In this document: piece after piece, positions 44,662 through 51,511 of the stretch | Layout of the letters: the number at the start of each line of letters is the position of its first letter | How positions within the stretch are numbered: the first letter of the stretch is position 1 | NCBI GenBank assembly: GCA_964573725.1 | Contig: CAZNLJ010000031.1 | Location: forward strand, 1-59,266 | Length of the DNA: 59,266 nucleotides | Source of the DNA: UBA6168 sp964573725 | Lineage (GTDB): Bacteria > Bacteroidota > Bacteroidia > Chitinophagales > Saprospiraceae | Direction of reading: 5' to 3' | Program-made: the position numbers and the translations under genes | Notes under the pieces: model-generated | Told to the model about the DNA's origin: nothing | The model's input: the letters and a program-made list of their open reading frames with translations, nothing else | Database searches by the model: none

Positions 44662-45142
44662 AGGTGGTTGTGAAATAGCAGCCTGCGATTCCTCCCTATC
44701 TTTTGTTCGGGTCTACCGGCTGTCAGGCGTTATGATGCAGAGGGACGCTTTTTCTTGTAATTCCGGATGACCGCTTGTGCAATCCGTCCCGGGCGGTTCG
44801 TACCCGGAAACGTCATGTCATCCTTATCCGGCCTGCTTGTAGGTAATGGTCCTGTCTGTTCGAAGCGATGCGTGCAGCGGCTTCCGCGGCTCCGTCGAAT
44901 CTTGTCCGCTCCGCCGAAAAACCAGCTGCAATGCTTGGGCGAATATAAGGCAAAACGGAAAATATCTGTGAAAATACCCCAGATTGCCGGAAGAATCGCC
45001 AATTTTATTCGGACATTCAGAAACCGGACGGACAGCTATTTCCCTCAAATCCCAAGCATCGGGACAAAGGACGTAATTTTTGTTAACTATTTCCTAACAT
45101 TCAAATACTGCAATTTTACGTCAATCCAGTTCTGCTAGACCT
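44662..45142. other. Regulatory spacer between the kinase and its kinase-like regulator
   Basis: 481 bases with no gene. It turns A/T-rich at 44940-45120. On the minus strand TATATTCG near 44940-44947 is seven of eight to TAnnTTTG and could start the kinase transcript with a leader of about 270 bases. The inverted repeat at 45070-45122 is listed separately. Confidence 0.45.
45070..45122. promoter_or_regulatory. Spaced inverted repeat GACGTAA ... TTACGTC, candidate operator
   Basis: Perfect 7-base arms at 45070-45076 and 45116-45122, and partial identity extends to about 12 bases (GACGTAATTTTTG against GACGTAAAATTG read inward). The arms are centred 46 bases apart, about four to four and a half helical turns. 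The loop is too long and there is no U-run, so it is not a terminator. It sits between the regulator and the kinase it resembles. Confidence 0.4.
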
Positions 45143-46930
45143 TTAGGGCGTCCGGTCTGACGCGCCGGCCGCCGCTACCCTCCCCTGCGCGACTTCATCC
45201 AAGAACTTCCGCAGGCTGTAGCCGGCCGGCAAACCGAGTTTTCGTCGCAATCGGTACCGGACTGTCTCCACACCCCGCAAGGAGAGACTGAGCTGTGCGG
45301 CCATCTCCTTGGTGCTGAACTTTTTCCAAAGCAGCTGGCAGACGCGTACCTCCTGCAGCGAAAGCCCGGGCGCCGCTTGCGCCAAGTGCTGCAGGAAAAG
45401 CTCATCGCCCGCCCCCCGGACCTCCCCGGCAATCGGACCGGTACCGGCCGCCAGATCGTCCCTTCCGCGGAGCCAGACATCTATCGCTTGCCGGGCCGCT
45501 TCCCAGGCGGGATGCGGCAGGCTACCCGTCCAAGCCGACAGCATGTCGGCGACCGCCTTCCACTGCGCCGGGGAAGGTGTGCCCCTGAACGGGGAGGCCG
45601 GTTCCGGTTTTTCCCGGTCGCTTTTTTCAGGTGGAAAATTCTCCGGCCGCCCGTCCCCGGGTCTGCCGCCTATCCAGGACCGGTATGCCCGCATGACCGC
45701 ATCCCGACTGGTATCCGCCCGGTATTCCGCCCGGGGCTGCACCCGGTCGGCGGTGGTATCACGCACATCGCCGGACCATTCCGAACCGGTGCCGGCTGCT
45801 CCGTCCTCGTCCCATACCTCCACCGGCAGGTCCGTCAGGTTGGCCAAGGTCATGCAAAATATCCCTGCCCCGTAAACGCCCGGCGCGACCACCCTGACCC
45901 GCACCGGCCGAAAGTCCCCTGTTTTCAATTCCATGATTCCCATCGCCACGGAAAAGGCCATCCCTTCTTGCAAAGCCCGGTAAATATGCGCCTGCGTATG
46001 CCGACCGGCCATTATCCCCACCATGGCGGCCTCCGTCGTCGGCTGCCCCGGATGCGCCGAATCCGCCTGGCCTTCCGGCGGAAAGATATGCAAGCCTTCC
46101 GACCCGATGGGTACGGCTGCGGCCAACCGCTCCCAATCGGTCCGCCCCCCGGCATCCCCGAGGAGTTGCGCCCGTACCCATCGGTGCAGGCCGTCCAGGC
46201 CGGCCAGGGAGCGGACCAGGACAAGGGTCCGATGCCCGGTATCGGATGAAAGCCCGGTGGCCGCTCCGGCCCGCTGCCTGCCCTTTTCCCACCGATGCTC
46301 CGCCGACGGGAAACATACCGCCGACGGCTCCCCGCCGATGGTCACGGTTCCTGCCGACAAGCTCCTCCCCCTTATCAGGGACAGCCCCGGCACGGGCCCG
46401 GCACCATAACCGACCGGAATACCCGGCACCAATCCCGTATCCCGGCCAGCCTCCGCGGTCAGCCGTCCGATCAGGCCGTATCCCCATCCCGGTATTCCGA
46501 CGGCGGGCTGGCCCGCCGTCGGAATACCGGGATGGCTATCCCCATGGGTCGCCTCCGGGGCGGTCGGCCCGGTCGTTTGCCGCGAGCCTGTCAATCGATG
46601 GTAATGGTAATCGCCGGGAGACATGGCCTTGCCTCCCCGTGGTGTTAAGTCCTTGTGCGGGAACAGCCCCGCTCCGGCGCTCCCAACCTGCCTTTCCTGC
46701 GTATCACCGATGCCTATGCCGCCGACCGCATCCGGAGCCACCGCAGCAGCCTCCAGCAAGTCCTGCGTGGCCTGGCAAACCGCGTGCCACCATAAGCCAT
46801 GGGGCGCCCCGGTGGCTTTGTCCGTGGCCGGCACCTGCTGCGTGTGCTGCCGGACAAGCACCCGGTCGTCGGCGCGCAGCAGGATGATCCGGATACTTTC
46901 CGGTCCCAATTCGTATCCCAACAGATACAT
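45143..46930 (-). CDS. FGGY-kinase-like sensor fused to a LuxR-type HTH: probable transcriptional regulator
   Basis: A 595-residue protein in two parts. Residues about 1-390 align by eye with the neighbouring xylulokinase: YLLGYELGPESIRIILL against YLLGIDIGSSAVKASL, MSPGDYHYHRLTGS against MLPGDYIAMRLTGE, LTAEAGRDTGLVPGIPVGYGAG against LTAEAAAETGLREGTPVTYRAG, and LQEGMAFSVAMGIMEL against LEGIAFAFVYGVQIL. The catalytic Asp242 of the kinase corresponds to Pro179 here, the N-terminal ATP-site Asp is Glu, the sugar-site MHG motif is missing and the N-lobe is about 60 residues shorter, so it cannot be an active kinase. Residues about 525-590 are a LuxR/GerE-type helix-turn-helix (LSLQEVRVCQLLWKKFSTKEMAAQ, then VETVRYRLRRKLGL). 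Between them is a Pro/Glu-rich linker and a small helical segment. I infer a sugar-responsive DNA-binding regulator of the locus. The ATG at 46930 is chosen because it matches the kinase start; 46981 is possible. Confidence 0.8.
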   Translation of the reverse strand: MYLLGYELGPESIRIILLRADDRVLVRQHTQQVPATDKATGAPHGLWWHAVCQATQDLLEAAAVAPDAVGGIGIGDTQERQVGSAGAGLFPHKDLTPRGGKAMSPGDYHYHRLTGSRQTTGPTAPEATHGDSHPGIPTAGQPAVGIPGWGYGLIGRLTAEAGRDTGLVPGIPVGYGAGPVPGLSLIRGRSLSAGTVTIGGEPSAVCFPSAEHRWEKGRQRAGAATGLSSDTGHRTLVLVRSLAGLDGLHRWVRAQLLGDAGGRTDWERLAAAVPIGSEGLHIFPPEGQADSAHPGQPTTEAAMVGIMAGRHTQAHIYRALQEGMAFSVAMGIMELKTGDFRPVRVRVVAPGVYGAGIFCMTLANLTDLPVEVWDEDGAAGTGSEWSGDVRDTTADRVQPRAEYRADTSRDAVMRAYRSWIGGRPGDGRPENFPPEKSDREKPEPASPFRGTPSPAQWKAVADMLSAWTGSLPHPAWEAARQAIDVWLRGRDDLAAGTGPIAGEVRGAGDELFLQHLAQAAPGLSLQEVRVCQLLWKKFSTKEMAAQLSLSLRGVETVRYRLRRKLGLPAGYSLRKFLDEVAQGRVAAAGASDRTP

Positions 46931-46990
46931 GGCTACATTTCGGTTTACGGTGATCCCCGGTACGGGTAGCCGGCGGCACACACCGCGCTT

Positions 46991-47767
46991 TCAGGTCAAG
47001 GCGCGGTCCAGGTGGACATACCCGCCGTCCACCACCAACCATTGTCCGGTCATGTGGGCGGCCTGCCGGCTCAAGAGGAAGGCCGCCATGGCGCCGATCT
47101 CCTCGGCCGTCGTCATCCGCTTACCCAAGGGTATCCGGGCCGTGATGGTCGCTTCCGCGGCATCCGGATCGCAAAAGGTGGTATCCAACCAGCGCCGGTA
47201 CAAGGGCGTCATCACCTCCGCCGGCAAGATGGCATTGACGCGGATGCCGTCCTCCAGCAAGGCCGCGGCCCATTCCCGGGTCAGTGCCAACTGGGCACCT
47301 TTCGCCGCCGCATATCCCGATGTCCCGCCCTGGCCCGTCATCGCGACCTTGGAGCTGATGTTGACCACGCTGCCCTGCGTCCGCCGAAGATGGGGCAAGG
47401 CATAATGCAACAAATCGTAATAATGGAATAAATTCAATGCCAGCGACGCCCGGAACGCCGCCGGCCCCGCTTCCAATCCTACCCCGTCGTTGACGCCCGC
47501 ATTGTTCACCAGCCCATCCAACCGGCCGAAGACCGTCACCGCCCGCTCCACCGCCGCACGACAAACCCCCTCGTCCCGCAGGTCTCCCGATTGGAAAACC
47601 ATCCGCCCCGCCTCCATCGCCGCACCGAACGGATGCGCGTCGGATGACGATCGGGTGGCGACCAGCACATTCGCCCCCTCCTCCAACAACACCTTGCTGA
47701 TGCCGGCCCCGATTCCCTTGCTCCCCCCCGTCACCAGGTATACTTTGCCTGCCAATCCCAGATCCAT
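46991..47767 (-). CDS. Short-chain dehydrogenase/reductase (SDR)
   Basis: Classical SDR of 258 residues. It has the NAD(P)-binding TGGSKGIG near 14-21, NNAG near 87, the catalytic Ser in VVNISSKVAM near 138, and the Tyr/Lys pair in YAAAKGAQ near 151-155. The MDLGL(A)GKV start resembles sugar (for example L-fucose) dehydrogenases, and polyol dehydrogenases have the same fold. Next to a xylulokinase-type kinase it could oxidise a pentitol to the ketopentose that the kinase phosphorylates, or oxidise an aldose (inference). It lies 60 bases upstream of the regulator on the same strand. Confidence 0.92.
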   Translation of the reverse strand: MDLGLAGKVYLVTGGSKGIGAGISKVLLEEGANVLVATRSSSDAHPFGAAMEAGRMVFQSGDLRDEGVCRAAVERAVTVFGRLDGLVNNAGVNDGVGLEAGPAAFRASLALNLFHYYDLLHYALPHLRRTQGSVVNISSKVAMTGQGGTSGYAAAKGAQLALTREWAAALLEDGIRVNAILPAEVMTPLYRRWLDTTFCDPDAAEATITARIPLGKRMTTAEEIGAMAAFLLSRQAAHMTGQWLVVDGGYVHLDRALT

Positions 47768-47837
47768 AGTTTTTTTCTTTTATGCCCGGTTTTCCGCCCG
47801 CCGATGATGGCCACGACGGCATTCGCGCCGCCTCCCC

Positions 47838-48332
47838 TCAGTCCAGGTATACGCCGAACCCATCCGGACCGGACAGCGTCACGTCGATGTGCTCCAGTAA
47901 GGTGGTTGCCAAGGACAAGCCGCAATAATCCACATACACCGGAAAATGCTTGTGTTTCCGGTCCACCAGGACCGCCACCTCCACTTTCGCGGGCAATACC
48001 TGCATCAACGGCTGAAAGGCATAGAACAAGGTACGCCCGGTATTCGCCACGTCATCCGTCAAGATCACCACCTGCCCCTCCAATTCCGCCGCGGCCAGGT
48101 CGAACCGGACCGGTCCGGCCAACGGATTCGCCGGATTGAGCCGAATGTTGGTCATCCGAAGACCAGGCTGGCCGAATGCCTTCAGTTCGTCGTGTATCAA
48201 ACGGGCGAATGTCATCCCGTTGTTGTTGATACCGGCCAGTATAAGCCCGGAAGTCCCATCATGCCGTTCCAACATTTCATAAGCCAGGCGCCGGATCTTT
48301 TGCCGCACCTGCCTGTCGTCGAGTATTTTCAT
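47838..48332 (-). CDS. Phosphoribosyltransferase family protein
   Basis: Cytosolic type I PRTase fold of 164 residues. The PRPP-binding loop is VVILTDDVANTGRTL near 92-106, preceded by the usual beta-strands (GLILAGINNNGMTFAR) and followed by VAVLVDRKHKHFPV. Overall length and the last strand resemble PyrR-like uracil phosphoribosyltransferase/regulator proteins, but the base specificity is not clear. The start at 48332 (MKILDDRQVRQK) is chosen over 48470, which adds Arg-rich non-conserved sequence. It lies 70 bases upstream of the SDR gene, possibly in the same transcript. Confidence 0.88.
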   Translation of the reverse strand: MKILDDRQVRQKIRRLAYEMLERHDGTSGLILAGINNNGMTFARLIHDELKAFGQPGLRMTNIRLNPANPLAGPVRFDLAAAELEGQVVILTDDVANTGRTLFYAFQPLMQVLPAKVEVAVLVDRKHKHFPVYVDYCGLSLATTLLEHIDVTLSGPDGFGVYLD

Positions 48333-48426
48333 GGTTCGTCGTTGTTTCTGTTTACGCTTTTGCGAAATGCGCAGGACCTGTCCCGGCCAGGCCTCCCGGC
48401 GGAACGGCACCCGACCGGTGGCAAGG

Positions 48427-48900
48427 TCATGCCCCGCGGACCTTGGTGGTGGCAAACACCCGCCGAACACTCAGCCGACCGCTCCCATTGACCAGGACCA
48501 TCAACAAGCCTCCGGATATGGCAAGGTTCTTCATGAACAAGACCCCCTGAAGGCGTCGGTACAGGTCCGTCGTCTCCAGTTGGAGCGGTGTACAATTGAC
48601 TTCCACCAAGCAGGCCGGAGGTATGTTCCAAAAATCGTGGACGATAAAGGTCACCGGCAACCAATACAACAACAACAGGAAGGCCCCCAGGCTGGCCCTG
48701 TATCCCAACAGGACCAACAGCCCCCCCGTCACCAATACGGCGATGGCCGTATACAAAAGTAATTCCTGCTGCCATACCAATCCGTAAAACGACATCTTCA
48801 GCCTTGTCTCCCGAAAATAAAACACCGAATCGTATGCCTCGTACAGGAAGATGAACGATAGGAACACCCGCCCCGCCAAATCCACTATGTGTTTCGCCAT
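48427..48900 (-). CDS. DoxX-like four-helix membrane protein
   Basis: Inner-membrane protein of 157 residues with four predicted helices (about 5-25, 45-68, 70-90 and 120-140), matching the small DoxX/DoxD family. An N-terminal RVFLSFIFLYEAYDSVF and the last helix FMKNLAISGGLLMVLVNG are typical. Members take part in redox or thiosulfate-linked processes in some organisms, but most are uncharacterised. First gene of the minus-strand array leading to the sugar locus, and divergent from dcd. Confidence 0.8.
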   Translation of the reverse strand: MAKHIVDLAGRVFLSFIFLYEAYDSVFYFRETRLKMSFYGLVWQQELLLYTAIAVLVTGGLLVLLGYRASLGAFLLLLYWLPVTFIVHDFWNIPPACLVEVNCTPLQLETTDLYRRLQGVLFMKNLAISGGLLMVLVNGSGRLSVRRVFATTKVRGA

Positions 48901-49196
48901 GGTTCTCCATTCTTTTTACCCCCGTTCGGAAATATGCGCCCGCGGGTCATCGGTGCCAATCCGTTCCCGGCCCCGCTGCCGACTTCCCGGCCCTTCACCG
49001 GGAAGGCAGGCCATCCTCCGCCCCCCGTCATCAGCTGTCCTGAAAAATCGGAACGCTGTCCGCAATGTAGGACATTTCGGCGACTTAGGCCCACTTTTCA
49101 AAGGGTTTGGGACCCCGCAGCCCCCTTCGCAGCACCCCCTGAGAATTAGGCTTCGCCGGACCGTGTTTTTTTTTGATTTTTACACAAAATACAGAC
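48901..49196. other. Divergent spacer between the DoxX-like gene and dcd
   Basis: 296 bases. The 40 bases before dcd are very A/T-rich, but no TAnnTTTG box is found in either direction. No gene is recognised. Confidence 0.4.
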
Positions 49197-49733
49197 ATGA
49201 TCCTCTCCGATACCAAAATCCTGGAAGCCATCGAACAAGGTGACATCGTCATCGAACCCTTCAACCGGGAATGCCTCGGCACGAACTCCTATGACGTCCA
49301 CCTCGGCAAATGGCTGGCGGTCTATGAAGATGCCGTCCTGGATGCCCGCGCCCACAACCGGATCCGATACCTGGAAATACCGCCGGAAGGCTTCGTGCTG
49401 CAACCCGGCACCCTCTACCTGGGGGTCACGGCGGAGTATACGGAAACCCACCGCACCGTACCTTTCCTCGAAGGGAAAAGCAGCGTAGGCCGGTTGGGTA
49501 TCGACATCCATGCCACGGCCGGAAAAGGCGACGTGGGTTTCTGCAACACCTGGACACTCGAGATCTCCTGCACCCAGCCGGTCCGCGTATACGCGGGCAT
49601 GCCCGTCGGACAGTTGATCTACTTTGCGGTGGACGGTCCCGTCGAGCGGCGCTACGACCGGAAGCAGGATGCCAAGTACAACATCCGCACCGACAAGCCT
49701 ATGGAAAGCATGATGTGGAAGAACAAATTCTGA
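49197..49733 (+). CDS. dcd: dCTP deaminase
   Basis: Deaminates dCTP to dUTP for dTTP synthesis; a homotrimer of the dUTPase fold. The product is 178 residues, the usual length. Signatures are MILSDTKILEAI at the start, ECLGTNSYDVHLG near 25, the active-site stretch FLEGKSSVGRLGIDIHATAG near 100-120 (with catalytic Glu just after, in TLEISC) and the C-terminal KYNIRTDKP. The frame begins at 49173, but the ATG at 49197 gives the canonical start. Confidence 0.95.
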   Translation: MILSDTKILEAIEQGDIVIEPFNRECLGTNSYDVHLGKWLAVYEDAVLDARAHNRIRYLEIPPEGFVLQPGTLYLGVTAEYTETHRTVPFLEGKSSVGRLGIDIHATAGKGDVGFCNTWTLEISCTQPVRVYAGMPVGQLIYFAVDGPVERRYDRKQDAKYNIRTDKPMESMMWKNKF

Positions 49734-49766
49734 AGCCTGTCCCTTGCCGGTCCAGTCCGCGTCCGC

Positions 49767-50723
49767 CTACGACGGCTCGCGCCGCCAGGACAATGCGACG
49801 CCTGCGCCCAAGACCACGACAATCACCACCAACGACAACCATACCGGCAGGTGAAACCCCAATGGGTGTAGGAACAACATCTTGATACCCACGAAAGCCA
49901 ATACCAGGGCCAGGGAATATTTCAGGTAACGGAACTTGTCCAGGACCGAAGCCAATACGAAGTACATGCTCCGGAGCCCCAGGATGGCGAAAATATTGGA
50001 GGTAAATACCAGGAAGGGGTCCGTCGTGATGGCGAATATCGCCGGTATGCTGTCAAAGGCGAACATGACATCGGTCGTTTCTATGACCAACAGCGCCACG
50101 AACATCGGCGTGACGGCGATGATACGCCCCTGGTGACGGACAAAGAAACGCTGCCCCTTGATGTGCCGGGTAACCGGCACCACCTTCCGCAGCAGCCGCA
50201 CCACTACATTGTCCTCCGGTTGGACTTGCTCCTCACCCGGTGACAGCATCTTGAAGGCCGTCCAGAGCAGGACCGCTCCGAAGAAATACATCACGAACGC
50301 AAACCGCTCCACCAGAAAGGCACCCATCCCGATCATGACACCCCGGAAAACGAGGGCTCCCAGAATACCCCAGAACAAGACCCGGTGCTGGTACTTCAAG
50401 GGTATTTGGAAATAGTTGAAGATCACCGCCATGATGAAGATATTGTCCATGCTCAGGGACTCCTCCATCACGTAACCGGTCAGAAAGGTCAGGGCCGCAT
50501 CCGCGCCGGACTGTGGATGGCCGACGGTTTCGCCCAGTCCCATCCAATTGTGCGTATAGCCGAAATACACGAACACACTGAATAGCAGCGACACCGATAC
50601 CCAGAGGCCGGTCCAGCCGAACGCCTCGCGGGTACCTACCTGGTGGGCTGTCCGGTTGAACACCCCCAGGTCCAGCATCAAGAGCAAGAGCACAAAGCAT
50701 AGGAAACCGCCCCAGACAATCAT
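49767..50723 (-). CDS. TerC family integral membrane protein (Alx-like)
   Basis: Inner-membrane protein of 318 residues of the TerC/Alx family, linked to manganese or other metal-ion export to exported metalloproteins and to tellurite resistance. About nine helices are predicted. The conserved acidic motifs are GYVMEESLSMDNIFIM near 85-100 and TDVMFAFDSIPAIFAITTD near 190-210. The start at 50723 (MIVWGGFLCFVLLL) is preferred because the extension to 50906 would run through a near-consensus promoter at 50834-50861. No yybP-ykoY riboswitch was recognised upstream. Confidence 0.92.
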   Translation of the reverse strand: MIVWGGFLCFVLLLLMLDLGVFNRTAHQVGTREAFGWTGLWVSVSLLFSVFVYFGYTHNWMGLGETVGHPQSGADAALTFLTGYVMEESLSMDNIFIMAVIFNYFQIPLKYQHRVLFWGILGALVFRGVMIGMGAFLVERFAFVMYFFGAVLLWTAFKMLSPGEEQVQPEDNVVVRLLRKVVPVTRHIKGQRFFVRHQGRIIAVTPMFVALLVIETTDVMFAFDSIPAIFAITTDPFLVFTSNIFAILGLRSMYFVLASVLDKFRYLKYSLALVLAFVGIKMLFLHPLGFHLPVWLSLVVIVVVLGAGVALSWRREPS

Positions 50724-50833
50724 AAAACAGGGATTGGACCGAAACGGAACCGGCAGGCCCCTCCGCAGGAAATGCGCAGTGTCCGCCCGTTTCCACCGGA
50801 TGCATGGAGTCGCACCGGTTTCCTTCGGTCCGG

Positions 50834-50861
50834 CAAAGGTACACAACTGTCGCGCAGCAAA
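50834..50861 (-). promoter_or_regulatory. Promoter for the TerC gene (TTTG-N16-TACCTTTG)
   Basis: Minus strand: TTTG at 50858-50861, a 16-base spacer, then TACCTTTG at 50834-50841, a perfect -7 box. This is the most complete Bacteroidota-type promoter in the window. The leader to the ATG at 50723 is about 100 bases. Confidence 0.6.
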
Positions 50862-50904
50862 CACTTCCGCCGGCAAGTATGCCGAGGAAGGCACGCATTC
50901 ACCC

Positions 50905-50941
50905 AAAAAAAAACCCCCCTCCGAATTGCTCCGGAGAGAGG
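50905..50941 (-). terminator. Intrinsic terminator (second hairpin after the HYR gene)
   Basis: On the minus strand CCTCTCTCCG pairs with CGGAGGGGGG (10 bp with two G-U pairs, 8-base loop), followed directly by nine U. It lies just upstream of the TerC promoter and so ends whatever minus-strand transcript arrives from 51 kb. Confidence 0.8.
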
Positions 50942-51434
50942 ATATCCCAAAAACCGATTACGTCTTAGGTCAGGATGGGGTACTTGCGAGGGCGGCCGAA
51001 GGCTGTCCCGAAGCTGCGGTACTGCCCGTTTCACAAGGATGAGGTTCGATGCGGAAGCCGATGGACGGGGAACCGCAATGGGTCGGACTTTCAGGTATGT
51101 AGTTTTACAAAGAGGATACTATGGGCATCACCGCGATGAAGAGCAGCTCGGAACCTGTGCGGAGGAAAAAAAAGGATGAGAAGCCAGGATGGCGGGATGC
51201 CTGGGGGCAACCCTAAATCGGTTGTTGGAATATTGCTGATCGGTGATGCAATTGTCAGGTGTCCTTAGGCTTCTCATCACACTTTTGTGTTGAAAAACGA
51301 TCCTTTCATGTTCACAGGTATTTATTGAAACAAGATGGATCAAAAGTAGCTGACCTGACCGACAATTCAAAACATTGCCGCCTGAATATTTCAAAACTTA
51401 TATAATTTTTTTTTCATCCGTAAATGGGTGTCCC

Positions 51435-51473
51435 AAAAACGCAGAACCCCTCCCCGGATTAACCGGAGAGAGG
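51435..51473 (-). terminator. Terminator-like hairpin directly after the giant HYR gene
   Basis: On the minus strand CCTCTCTCCGG pairs with CCGGGGAGGGG (11 bp with two G-U pairs, 5-base loop TTAAT), 38 bases after the stop. The U tract is displaced by about seven bases (TTCTGCGTTTTT), so termination may be partial. Confidence 0.6.
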
Positions 51474-51511
51474 TCTTGCGTGTTCTCAAGGGATTACAAA
51501 TTGCGTCTTTA

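Larger units (their letters stand above)
50724..51511. other. Intergenic region between TerC and the giant HYR gene
   Basis: 788 bases holding two terminator-like hairpins and the TerC promoter, listed separately. The middle (50945-51430) has no convincing gene, and its right part (51290-51430) is A/T-rich. A minus-strand frame near 51028-51115 reads NYIPESPTHCGSPSIGFRIE, faintly like the tail of a formylglycine-generating-enzyme domain, but it is short and interrupted by a stop upstream. Confidence 0.5.

Noticed and set aside
45143..46981. Interpretation of the regulator as two genes fused by a sequencing error
   Set aside because: The frame is open from the kinase-like start to the HTH end without a shift. 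The linker is a plausible flexible Pro/Glu-rich segment, and its base composition matches the rest.
51028..51115. Possible remnant of a formylglycine-generating-enzyme-like gene (SIGFRIE near the end)
   Set aside because: Only about 20 residues resemble the tail of the family, a stop codon interrupts the frame just upstream, and no other part of the domain is present.
50724..51430. A yybP-ykoY-type riboswitch before the TerC gene
   Set aside because: Such elements often control TerC relatives, but none of the conserved internal-loop sequences was found, and a normal promoter lies downstream of the hairpin.
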